NCBI RefSeq assembly: GCF_024679245.1 | Contig: NC_090182.1 | Span: forward strand, 37,365,547 to 37,429,546 | Length of the DNA: 64,000 nucleotides | From: Pseudorasbora parva | Lineage: Eukaryota; Chordata; Actinopteri; Cypriniformes; Gobionidae | Reading direction: 5' to 3' | In this document: piece after piece, positions 46,310 to 60,466 of the stretch | Layout: each line of letters opens with the position of its first letter | How positions within the stretch are numbered: the first letter of the stretch is position 1 | Position numbers and translations under genes: made by a program | The notes under the pieces: generated by a model | Seen by the model: only the letters and a program-made list of their open reading frames with translations | What the model was told of the DNA's origin: nothing | Database searches by the model: none

Positions 46310-46910
46310 ATTTTTTATGTGTATGCCATAGTAAAGAGATGTGTTTTTAGTTTAGATTTAAACTGACAGAGTGTGTCTGCGTCCCGAACAATGTTAGGAA
46401 GACTGTTCCGGAGTTTAGGTGCTAAATAAGAAAAGGATCGACCGCCTGCAGATGATTTTGATATCCTAGGTATTATCAACTGGCCAGAATTTTGAGACCA
46501 CAATAGATGTTAAGTATACTGCGTTAAGAGCTTGCTCAAGTACTGGAGAGCTAAAAATGTAGTGCTTTGTAAGTAATTAGCAAGATTAAAAAATGTATGT
46601 GATGTTTAATAAGGAGCCAATGCAGTGTTGACAGAAACAGGCTAATATGGTCATATTTCTTGGTCCAAGAAGCAAACAGAAATGGCTGTGTTTTGAAACA
46701 GCTGGAGTTTTTTTATTAAGCATGCAGGGCAACCACTCAGTAGAGAATTACAATATATAGCCTTATATAAGTCATGAGCGCATAAACTATCTCTGTTATG
46801 CATTTGTCATTAAGAGCAATTACGTTGTAATTTTGATATATTTTTTCAGATGGAAGAATGAGGTTTTACAGATGATAGAAACGTGGCTTTCCAATGAAAG
46901 TGCATTGTAC
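46310..46910 (-). pseudogene. Non-LTR retrotransposon ORF2 C-terminal relic
   Basis: The minus frame 46503-46315 reads QNSGQLIIPRISKSSAGGRS, FSYLAPKLRNSLPNIVRDAD and TLCQFKSKLKTHLFTMAYT. This is the usual C-terminal tail after the reverse transcriptase in L2/Rex1-like fish LINEs. Further upstream in the minus sense (46510-46900) the same gene can be followed only in pieces with stops and frameshifts (an SHVSIICKTSFFHLKKY-like phrase near 46860). A dead, 5'-truncated copy. Confidence 0.65.
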
Positions 46911-47069
46911 TTACTCCATTAAGTACTAACCTTTAAATTGTACTTAGTCTAGAGTTACGGTTAGGGTTTGGTTTATGGCGAGTTACTTGTATTCATGCAT
47001 AATTTACTGTTATTACTACAGTAAGCACATGTAGTAAAGTGTAGTTACATTATCTTAAAACAAAGTCTT

Positions 47070-48158
47070 TGTCATGATCCTAGCTCCATCCTTCTACCCC
47101 CCCCCCGCTAGTCAGCCGTGCACTCACACTCTCTCTTAAGTTTTTCTCTTCACCCGGGTGCTATCAGCTGGTGCTCATCATCTGTTCATCATGCTCACTC
47201 TCTACACACCTGCTCTCTCTTTCCTCCTGATCATCCTCCCTATTTCTAGTCCTTGTTCACCCTTTGCTCTCTGTTAAGCCGGGTGCACACAGTGCGATTT
47301 TGCCCACAATTTCGCCGTCTGAGACAAATTTAGCAAAACCTAAAAGATTCCTCTGATCCTAGGCTAAAATCTGACGTCTTTGGTCGTTAGTTTGACATAC
47401 TCACCGGCAGCCGATTAATGACTGCTGCGATCAAATTTTACCTCAGACGAAAGTCAGTGTGACTTCTCCTACGACAACAGTCAAATATCTCGGTTTTTCA
47501 AGACAAACTATGACCAAAACGAGAGCTAGAGATTTCGTTGTAGCCACCATTTCAGTCCCGCGCGTAATGCAGCTCACTGTCACCAAACGCGTCATTTGCT
47601 GATGATATAAAACTGAAAAAAATAAAAGTTTTCTTGCGCACGTCCATTTTAGCACGCCTCGGCTATCGTACAGTCTGACATTAATGACAACTGAGATCTT
47701 ATAGTGTGACACGGCTTACAGCGGCGATCAAGTTCGTACAGTCTGACAAGGAACATTCGCAAAGGATTTTGAAAAATCGCAGCGTGTGCAGGACCCTTTA
47801 GAGTATTTGCGCGGTTTACCTGTATGTCAGCTGTGTTTGTTCTCCTCGTCTCGTCCTGTCTGGTTGGTTGTGTCTAACCACCTGTCTACCCAGCTCTCAG
47901 GAAACTGTGCTGTGTCTGTGCTCTGTCCAGCTTACCAGCTGATACACGCAGTGATTGTACCCGTGAGTCCACCTCTCCTACAGCCGCCACTACCAGACAC
48001 TTTGGTCCCTGCCTACGGACCTGCCGGACCTGCCTGAGTAATTTGTGATATGAGACTTTTTTATTAACTGCCGCAGCTGTTGCTTAAGTTATCATTAAAG
48101 AGTTATTCACTTGCCTCCTCGCTCCTGGGTCCTCTCTCTTCACCTTCCCCACCTGACA
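47070..48158 (+). repeat. 5' LTR of the gypsy element
   Basis: Begins TGTCATGATCC and ends CCCCACCTGACA. ATTAAAG-type words near 48095 may serve as poly(A) signal. Native length would be about 560 bp; the rest is an inserted MITE. Segments 47963-48010 and 48084-48155 recur in the 3' remnant. Confidence 0.7.
47278..47797. mobile_element. MITE inserted in the 5' LTR
   Basis: Left end GCCGGGTGCACACAGTGCGA, right end the inverse of GGGTCCTGCACACGCTGCGA. The interior repeats TACAGTCTGACA (47660s and 47740s) and has CAGACGAAAGTC-like inverted words. It contains an 89-codon minus frame with no domain. Its presence shows the gypsy element inserted before this MITE. Confidence 0.7.
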
Positions 48159-48174
48159 GAATACTCTGAACAAC

Positions 48175-49058
48175 ATGGATCCTGCCAGGGAGAGCGCTTT
48201 CCAGACGGCTTTTGAGTTCCTGGGAGTAATGCTGAGCAGACACAAGGAGGAGCTGTCAGCGGCCCATCAAGCAGTTGAATCATTGACCGCCTAGGTGACC
48301 GACCTTTCTGCGCAATTGGACCGTTCCCGCCCTGAGCCCTCTTCTTTGGTGGAGCTCAAACTGCATGAAAACAAGAATCAACAATCCTTCCTGCTATGCT
48401 GGTGAGCCCACTGAATGCCGTTCATTTCTGACTCAGTGTGAAGCTGTGTTTTCGCTTCAGCCTCAGACATATTCCAAGGATCGCTCCAGCATCGCCTAGG
48501 TAATTTCGCTGCTGACGGGTCGAGCTTATGAGTGGGGAATGGCCATGTGGAATGCGGAGGCTGACTATCTAGAAACAGTACACACGCTTCAAGGACGAGA
48601 TGATGTGAGTGTTTGATCGCTCAGTGCACGGTGTGCAAGCCTCACGCCAATTGTCTACTCTTCGCCAGGGGAAGAGATCCGTCGTGGATTTTGCGATTGA
48701 GTTTCGCACACTAGCCACCTCCTGCCAGTGGAATGAGACAGCTCTGGTCGTCCGGTTCCTGGACGGTCTAGACACAGACATAAAGGACGAGATTCTGGCT
48801 CGTGAGATTCCCACTCGTCTGGACCTTTTGATCGACCGTTGGCGAGCGTGCATCCTAGAGAAGGCACTACTCTCCACCCCGAGCCCAGCCACAACACCGA
48901 ATCCCTCCGCCAACACTTCACCGGAACCTATGCAGTTGGGAGGAATATGCCTCTTCCCAACAGAACGGCAGAGGTGCATCTCCAACCGTCTCTGCCTGTA
49001 CTGCAGGGTAGCGGGTCATTTCTTCTCATCCTGTAAAAGCCAACACTCACCAGTAAGG
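48175..49058 (+). pseudogene. Ty3/gypsy Gag, multiply broken
   Basis: The ATG at 48175 begins MDPARESAFQTAFEFLG and runs 39 codons to a TAG at 48292-48294. Downstream pieces are in shifting frames. The last piece (from about 48609) reads RQGKRSVVDFAIEFRTLA, FLDGLDTDIKDEILAREIP and ends with CLYCRVAGHFFSSC, a CX2CX4HX4C zinc knuckle, so capsid-like and nucleocapsid-like regions are both recognisable. An intact fish gypsy Gag of this type is around 300 residues. Function lost. Confidence 0.85.
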
Positions 49059-49109
49059 TGAGGAGGACTGGTGAGCACGTCTACTTTATCCTCTCCTACA
49101 CACTCCCGC

Positions 49110-50520
49110 ACTACTTTTCCTGTCAGCCTGCACTGACCGGGCTCTGCTGTATCGTGTCAGGCCCTTATCGACTCCGGGGCTGAGGGAACTTTCCTTGATG
49201 AATCCTTGGCTTGTGAGCAGGGTATTCCTCTCATCGAGCTGCAGGAGGCCACTCTCGTGTACGCGCTTGATGGTAAAGTGCTTGCAAACGTTCATCATAC
49301 CACCATTCCGGTGAGTCTCACCATCTCAGGAAATCATCGAGAGACAATCTCCTTCTTAATATTCCAATCTCCCTTTACTCCGGTGGTTTTGGGTCATCCC
49401 TGGCTCATCAAACATAACCCTCAGATTGACTGGGACAGAGGGACAATATTGTCCTGGAACGTGTTGTGTCATGTTAAATGTTTAGTGTCTGCTATTCCTC
49501 CTGTTTCTTCTGTGTCTGTATTTCAGGAGGAGCCGGGTGATTTGTCTGGAGTACCAGAGGAGTATCACGATCTGTGTGCGGTTTTCAGTCGATCCCGGGC
49601 ATCTTCCCTTTCTCCGCATAGACCTTATGATTGCTGTACCGATCTTCTTCCGGGGACTACCCCTCCTCAGGGAAGATTCTATGCCTTATCAGAGCCAGAG
49701 CGTGAAGCTCTTGAGAAGTATCTTGCAGAGTCGCTCGACGGGGGTACTATTGTCCCGTCTTCCTCTCCAGCTGGTGTGGGATTCTTCTTTGTGAAAAAGA
49801 AGGTTGGCTCTGTGCGTCCCTGTGTAGATTATCGAGGACTTAAGGACATAACCGTTAAGAATCAGTACCCTTTACCGGTTATATCATCCACTTTCAAAAT
49901 CTTGCAGGAAGCCAAAATATTCAGAAAGCTAGATCTCCGCAAAGCATACCATTTGGTTCGTATTCGAGAGGGAGAAGAATGGAAGACCAGGTTCAGGACA
50001 ATTTGCCTCTCTAGAGATCGCACCTGCCCAGGAGGAGGGCCTTCCTCCAGGGCAAGTGGTGGATGCGGCGAGCTGTGGTGTCGAACATCTTGTCAGAAGC
50101 ATGCTTTTGAGTTGTGTTACACCTACGAATTGTCCCGAGGGACTTATGGTTGTTCCCCGTCTGCTCGGATGGCCGTGTTACAATGGGGACATGTATCTAC
50201 ATTATTTGTGCACCCTGGTGTTAGAGGCACCTTGGCATCAATCCATCAAAGATTCTGGTTGCCCATCAGAGAACGTGACATTTGCCGTTTTGTTGCATCG
50301 CGCTCCGCCTGCGTGCAAACTAAATTCTCCTCCGGCAGGTCTCCTTCGACCTCTACCTGCATCCTCTGCAGTTTAGCATTTCGCAACCCTGCGTCCTGGT
50401 CCGATCAGCTCCCCTGGGCAGAGTACACATACAACTCCGCACCTTCGTCCGCCACTGGTCTTTCACCTGTTCAGAGTTGCCTAGGCTACAAGCCTCCCCT
50501 CTTTTCCCGCACAGGAGCGC
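49110..50520 (+). pseudogene. Ty3/gypsy Pol with large internal deletions
   Basis: The frame around 49161 reads ALIDSGAEGTFLDESLA: the aspartic protease active site (DSG, Asp codon 49170-49172). HPWLIKHNPQIDW follows. The reverse transcriptase start is clear: AGVGFFFVKKKVGSVRPCVD YRGLK, QYPLP, and FRKLDLRKAYHLVRI with the first catalytic Asp. After EEWKTRF (about 49990) homology stops before the YxDD motif. The frame then passes through unrelated sequence to an integrase zinc-binding scrap (RFWLPIRERDICRFVASRSA CVQTK; the expected first Cys of the CxxC is Arg) and the end of the integrase core (LPWAEYTYNSAPSSATGLSP). The 467-codon frame is open but fused from remnants, so it encodes no working enzyme. 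Confidence 0.88.
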
Positions 50521-50523
50521 GAG

Positions 50524-50838
50524 GTGAGTCCACCTCTCCTACAGCCGCCACTACCAGACACTTCGGTCCCACTGATGTCATAATATGCTATTTAGATGTG
50601 AAAATGTAATCCCTACATAAAATTAGGGTCATCCTTAATATTTCTCTATTTTACAGAAAGTGTATTTCTTTTATCACTTTTAAGATATAGCCTTTTTGAA
50701 ATTAAGATGTCAAAATCGAACGTTTTAGGAAAAAAAGGGTTAAGTTATCATTAAAGAGTTATTCACTTGCCTCCTTGCTCCTGGGCCACACCTCTCTTCC
50801 CCTCCTTCTCTCTTCCCCTTTCCCACCTGAGAGTCTTA
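50524..50838 (+). repeat. 3' LTR remnant of the gypsy element
   Basis: GTGAGTCCACCTCTCCTACA (50524 on) matches 5' LTR 47963-48010 and follows integrase code directly, so the end of pol and the LTR start are lost. About 165 bp of unrelated sequence follow (50573-50737), then TTAAGTTATCATTAAAGAGT (50738 on) matches 48084-48155. Confidence 0.75.
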
Positions 50839-55603
<4,765 letters not shown>

Positions 55604-56094
55604 TCCCGACAAGCCAGACCCACATCAAGATGTTTGGTCTGGAAACTCACCATTGACAGGGCTCAATCCGAGGGGCGGGATAAACGGTTGTCTTTCAAAC
55701 TCCCTCTGCACGCGATAGGATAGCGCTACAACCAACCAGAGCAACGTGAAGCGGGGCTCGTTAATAGATTACATTTTCGCTGTATCCGGTCGGCAAAACT
55801 CTGAACGCATCATGCCTTTTTAAGAATGACTTCAGTGCCGTTCTTTGTTCTTTTTTCAGAGAAAAGCTTAACTCCAAAAGCTGATTCAAAAGACCAGGTT
55901 CGACAGTCTCTGTTTTTACTAGTAACACACAAGTGCGACTCTGCCATCACTATGTTAAGCCCCGCCCACCGACTCTATACACGATGTGACCAGAGTTTGT
56001 TTTTTACAGCTCAGAACTGTATGGAGAGTTGCTGGATGACACTCGCGGCAGATTAGATTTGCTGCCGCTAGGGTGCGTCTAGATTTCTAGGCTA
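55604..56094. mobile_element. 9-bp-duplication MITE, copy 3
   Basis: The left end is mutated (CCCGACAAGCCAGACC instead of TAGCCTGACAAGCC) but the right end TTTCTAGGCTA is intact. Shared internal blocks match copies 1 and 2. The flanks are AT-rich (AAATAAATA / ATAATAATA), so a duplication cannot be called. Confidence 0.8.
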
Positions 56095-56395
56095 ATAATA
56101 ATATTTCTCTGTATAGAAATTTGACTCAGACATATGAGAATCTATCAATATTTCTCCACATCTGCGCACATTTGAAGTAAAAGCCCTGAGGGATGTTGTT
56201 TTGTTGTGAGTCTTCATGACGACCACAGTTTTTTATGAATGGGAGTAAATGACGCGCATATTACAATCAAAAGGTACCGAAGCCAATGATCATATTCATA
56301 ACTCCTGCACATATTAACACATTACTTTCACTATAAGACTTTGGGAATAAAACAGAGGTATTTTTTTAAACTTTAGTCTTAGATCTTTTTAATGA

Positions 56396-56641
56396 CCCTT
56401 ACGAAAGGAAAATATATTTACCAATATATTTTCTTGAAATATATTTTAATATATGGAATAATGTATTGATAGTATTATAAAATATATTATATATTCATGC
56501 AATATATTGCAAAATATACAAATGATTGTCGCTTTCAATATATTGCAATATATTGGAAAATATAAATATTAAATCCCATATATGTGAATATATTGCAAGC
56601 TATTTTTAAATATATTGCAATATATTTTTGTTTTGTAAGGG
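56396..56641. mobile_element. Small MITE built of AATATATTGC words
   Basis: Ends CCCTTACGAAAGGAAAATAT and the inverse side ATATTTTTGTTTTGTAAGGG. The interior is a mesh of AATATATTGC and ATATATTTTAA words in both directions, so much of it can pair with itself. No frame. Confidence 0.6.
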
Positions 56642-56701
56642 GATGTTTGTAGTTTGTCAAGGTAATTACTTACATCTGATAGTAATTTTGAGCTAATTTA
56701 A

Positions 56702-57873
56702 AGCGGGGTGAAAAGCTGTTTCATGCATACTGATCTTTTTACACTGTTAAAGACTTGGAATCTCATACTAAACATAGACAAAGTTTCAAAAGTTAAGGTG
56801 GACGTTTGATGGGAGTATTTCTTTGTCAAAAATACTACTTCCGGTTAGTCATAAGTTTCGGCAAGTTTTTTGAGATCATGCGTCCCCATTGACGTTAGTG
56901 GGGGCGGAATTTCCTTGTATGGGCCTTACGGACAATTCTACCGGAAGCGCGTGAGAGAGAGCGAGGGAGAGAGCGAAAGCAACAGCCTACGCCCATCAAA
57001 GCGGGGCTTGTAGGATGCTGGACAGGTGACAATTACACATAGCACATAACAATGTCACCAAAAAAGTGGGTTTTTGGTTGCCAGACCAAGACAGTCCTGC
57101 ACAGATTCGCCAAAAACCCCGCGTTAAGGCAACAGTGGATGTAATTTGCTTTTCCGGATCAGCAACTGAGTTGCGCGAATGTTTATATCTGTTCGCTGCA
57201 TTTCGGTGCCAACTGTTTCATAAACAAGGCCCAGCTCGACGCCGAATTTTCCCAATCGCCTAATGCTGAAGGATGGAGCAGTCCCAACGTTAGAAGGGTG
57301 AGTGAGACTGCTTTTAGTCCGCTTACTGTCTACACAAACCACGCGTAAACACACAAACACACGTGCACAACTGCACTTCCCACATGTACACCTTCAAAGA
57401 CAAAAATACGACGATATAATTCAAGTATAAATATGTAAATAACACAAGCCGCTAAGCATATTATATAGTTAGTGTATAACTTGTAACTTACCACATACAG
57501 ACGTCCTGCTCTAGTCGTTTTTGCTGCTGCTCCTGTTCAACTGCAGCCTCTGGGTCTGATTCCGGATCATAGATGTATGGCTGTATCTGATTAAAAGCCA
57601 TATTTTTATTTTGAATAAAGTTTTTTTCCCGCTGTTAGAGATGACGCTCGACTCCACACACAGCGCGCTGCTGCACACGTCATTATTTAGCTTCGCTCAC
57701 ACGACACGCCCCCACCCGCTCGGCTTTTTTCGGAAAGACTCGGAACAGCGCATCTTTCTTATATAATTATTAAAAAAATAAAATCTTTTCGGAGATATGC
57801 AGGATGCAATGCTACTCTATAGGTACTCAAGATTGACATGACACTGACTGAAACTGAGTGTTTCACCCCCCCT
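56702..57873. mobile_element. TTAA-flanked MITE with exon-like core, copy 2
   Basis: Starts AGCGGGGTGAAAAGCTG and ends AGTGTTTCACCCCCCCT, with TTAA at 56698-56701 and 57874-57877. The interior aligns with the copy at 31390-32515 in blocks. GATGGAGCAGTCCCAACG (57272 on) corresponds to the DGAVP segment of that copy and is again followed by GGGTGAGTGAGACTGC, a donor-like site. The copies are clearly diverged, so the shared segment is notable. Confidence 0.8.
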
Positions 57874-57971
57874 TTAAGCAATGAGAGCTTCAGCATGTCC
57901 ACGTCCTCGTGAACGTTAAGAGGTTTAAAGAGCAAAAATGAATTTGCACTCATAATCTTTAATTAGATCAT

Positions 57972-58738
57972 ACATTACATTAGAGCAGATCATTTAAGTC
58001 CTTTAAGTTGCGAGGTGGGGCCTCCATGGATCTGACTTGTTTGTTCAGCACATCCCACAGATGCTCAATTGGATTGAGATCTGGGGAATTTGGAGGCCAA
58101 GTCAACACCTGAAACTCGTTGTTGTGCTCCTCAAACCATTACTGAACCTTTTTTTCTTTGTTGCAGGGCACATTATTTTGCTGAAAGAGGCCACAGCCAC
58201 TGAATACTGTTTGCATGAAAGGGTGCAACAATGGTGGTACGTGTCAAAGTAACATTAACATGGATGGCAGGACTCAAGGTTTCCCAGCAGAACATTACAC
58301 AAAGCATCACTGCTCTGCCGGATTGCGGAGTGCATCCTGGTGCCATGTGTCCCCAAAGAAAGTGATGCACACGTACCCGCCCCATCCATGTGATGTAAAA
58401 GAAAATGAGATTAATCAGACCAGGATACCTTTCCATTGCTCTGTGGTCCAGTTTTGATACTCACAAGCTCACTGTTGACACTTTCAGCGGTGGACAGAGA
58501 TCAGCATGGACACTTAGATTGTTCTGGTTAATGCAGCACCATACACAACAAACTGCGATGCACTGTGTATTCTGATACCGTTCTTTCAGAACCAGCCTTA
58601 ACTTCTTGAGCAATTTGAGCTACAGCTCATCTGTTTGATCAGACAACACTGGCCAGCCTTCGCTCCCACGTGCATCAATGAGCCTTGGCTCCATGATCCA
58701 GTTGCGAGTTCACCACTGTTTCTTCCTTGGACCACTTT
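57972..58738 (-). pseudogene. Tc1-like transposase relic, same family as 42.9 kb
   Basis: On the minus strand the C-terminal region is readable ([17 protein letters not shown] near 58105-58055, keeping the Glu; and LFQQNNVPC near 58180-58155, where the usual FQQDN has become FQQNN, so the second catalytic Asp is lost). The middle (AVMLCVMFCWETLSPAIHVN, 58340-58255) and the N-terminal helix-turn-helix part toward 58738 follow in order, with stops and small indels. Longer than its relative at 42.9 kb but equally dead. Its 5' side abuts another repeat at 58739. Confidence 0.85.
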
Positions 58739-59095
58739 AAAGGTGCCCTAGAATGAAAAATTGAATTAACCTTGCCATGGTGAAATTATAAGAATTCAGT
58801 ACATGGACATCACATACTGTGAGTCTCAAACATCATTGCCTCCTACTTCTTATCCAGAACACTACGGAAAAAAAAGTGATTCTCAACATAAACCCAACAG
58901 TGACGCAAGCATTGGGGATCCTTTATAAGCATGCCCCCAACATTTGCATCCTTCCAAACATGTGCATTGTCAGGCGGAAATGGAAGCGAACCATCAAAAC
59001 AAGCAGCTCGCATGGACACACTTCATATTCCAGGCTGTGCAGGATATTTTTCTACCCTTCCCACAGATAAAAAAAATTCAACAGTCATGGTTACT
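58739..59095. mobile_element. Truncated MITE with AAAGGTGCCCTAGAATG end
   Basis: AAAGGTGCCCTAGAATGAAA, CAGTACATGGACATCACATA and GTGAGTCTCAAACATCATTG are familiar phrases of the left end of a large cyprinid MITE. The other end is missing and the sequence breaks into the foldback at 59103. The 83-codon frame is not a gene. Confidence 0.55.
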
Positions 59096-59102
59096 GTAAG
59101 AC

Positions 59103-59309
59103 CAACCCGATCACACATAAATGCGTATAAATAGTACGAGTGTGCAATGTCGTGGAATGTATACGCCAAAACTCGTATATATAATACGCCATAAAATGCT
59201 TATCATATACACGCGAAAAACAACGTGCCATAGACACGCCAAAATGTGTATACATTCCACAACATAGCACACTCGTACTATTTATATGCATTTTTGTGAG
59301 AATACCCTG
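59103..59309. mobile_element. CGTATA-rich foldback MITE, copy 2
   Basis: Same ends as copy 1 (CAACCCGATCACACATAAAT and TTTTTGTGAGAATACCCTG) with a shorter loop, lacking the duplicated GGGTAGGTTTAGGG part. Flanked by GTAAGAC at 59096-59102 and 59310-59316, a perfect 7-bp repeat, or 8 bp with one mismatch depending on where the ends are cut. Confidence 0.85.
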
Positions 59310-59829
59310 GTAAGACTAGAACAAGGAGTGACTGCAAGAGGGAATAAAATAGCAAACAGAAACTAGATAATTAACAAGACACAGCTGAACTAAACTAGAC
59401 TAATGAGGGAAACCATGGTGACAAACAAGTGGCAGGAAACAGAGACAAAAGAACATGTGGCAAGTGCAAAAACACAACAGAAACAGACTATACGTGACAG
59501 TTGGATACTGACTAACTTTCATTGAGGGATAATTTGCTAAAAGGCACTCTATAAACGAGATTAATCATATATGTCCATTACATAAATGTAATATTATGAC
59601 TTACGTCTGCACATGCAATGATATGAATGCACATTTGTTAAGCTATCTCTAAAACGATTTGTAGAAAATTCAATAACAGACAAACTCTGAATGGATGCAC
59701 TATTGCTGTCACAAAGAAGACAGGTGGCATACACGTGTAGACCTGAGGGATTCTAACAAGGAGGGTTGTCCAGCGTTACCAAGACAACATGATAATTTAT
59801 GGAGCATCACATTATCTACACAATTGACC
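59310..59829. other. Sequence without recognisable gene
   Basis: GAGGGAAACCATGGTGACAA near 59406 resembles LTR-type phrases in the minus sense. No frame or domain supported. Confidence 0.35.
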
Positions 59830-59945
59830 TATGTGCGGGGTTGAGCCAGATGAATGAGGCTGGACTGAACCTCAATAAAGACAAATGTCATTTTCACCAG
59901 ACAAGTCCAAGTTTGTGGGTCCACATCTGGCTTATGCTCATGATA
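59830..59945 (+). pseudogene. Gypsy reverse transcriptase fragment
   Basis: The plus frame reads LSQMNEAGLNLNKDKCHFHQ followed by TSPSLWVHIW, matching the conserved L-x-x-A-G-L-x-L-N-x-x-K-C-x-F region just after the YxDD motif in Ty3/gypsy reverse transcriptases. Only about 30 residues remain, between unrelated sequence, with no start. Confidence 0.6.
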
Positions 59946-60009
59946 CCAGGGTGTGTTCACACTTGTAGATCGTTTATCTTCGTTTGATTGGTTCGGAGCA
60001 AAAAAACAA

Positions 60010-60146
60010 CATCACATTACTTTTTCTTTGCCTGTTTGGACTGCCTGCTTATGGCCTTTTGCCTGTTTTACTACGATTGTGGATAAACCTTCAATAAAAC
60101 TGCATTTGGATCCACAGCCTTCATGTCTCAGAGCTGTATGTTACAC
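60010..60146 (+). repeat. LTR fragment related to the pol-less element
   Basis: TGGCCTTTTGCCTGTTTTAC, TTCAATAAAACTGCATTTGG, ATCCACAGCCTTCATGTCTC and AGAGCTGTATGTTACA align with the last part of the LTRs at 21836-21922 and 23652-23752. The poly(A) signal AATAAA is kept (60094-60099). Confidence 0.65.
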
Positions 60147-60232
60147 TTGTATTAATTTAATTTAGTACATAAAAACCTAAAACTGCCAGTAGGTCCTTGC
60201 ATGTCACAGTTTTAAGATATTAAGATACAGAG

Positions 60233-60238
<6 letters not shown>

Positions 60239-60318
<80 letters not shown>
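60239..60318. repeat. (GA)n microsatellite, 40 units
   Basis: A pure GA run on the plus strand, i.e. (TC)n downstream of the LINE in its own sense. The LINE 3' end GACCCAAAAGTCAAAAAGTC touches the tract directly. Confidence 0.98.
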
Positions 60319-60321
<3 letters not shown>

Positions 60322-60466
60322 TTTGACTTTTGGGTCTTCTTTAATCAATCAATAAATACATAAGAGCCTTATTAAATAAATAACAACAAACATCCCATCA
60401 AACAAAGGCATTTGTGCCTACTTACATTACATTTTTACATGCTTTTTTTTTTTTTTTTTTTTTAAA
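60319..60466 (-). other. 3' untranslated region of the LINE
   Basis: Between the ORF2 stop and the (TC)n tract lie about 150 bp: an A-rich stretch (60442-60462 on the minus strand), then GCATGTAAAAATGTAATG, and finally ATTAAAGAAGACCCAAAAGT, CAAAAAGTC. There is no long poly(A) tail at the very end; the element goes straight into TC repeats. In LINEs the 3' end is what the reverse transcriptase recognises. Confidence 0.6.

Larger units (their letters stand above)
47070..50838 (+). mobile_element. Decayed Ty3/gypsy LTR retrotransposon
   Basis: Order: 5' LTR (TGTCATGATCC at 47070 to ACCTGACA at 48158), leader, broken gag, broken pol (protease, part of reverse transcriptase, scraps of integrase), and pieces of a 3' LTR. 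Large internal deletions remove the catalytic part of reverse transcriptase, all of RNase H and most of integrase. The element is in the same orientation as the pol-less LTR element at 21.5 kb but its LTR is different. Confidence 0.85.

Noticed and set aside
60241..60320. GA tract as poly(A)-like tail or promoter GAGA element
   Set aside because: A pure dinucleotide tract of 40 units; its position at the LINE 3' end is better explained as insertion target, and there is no promoter evidence.
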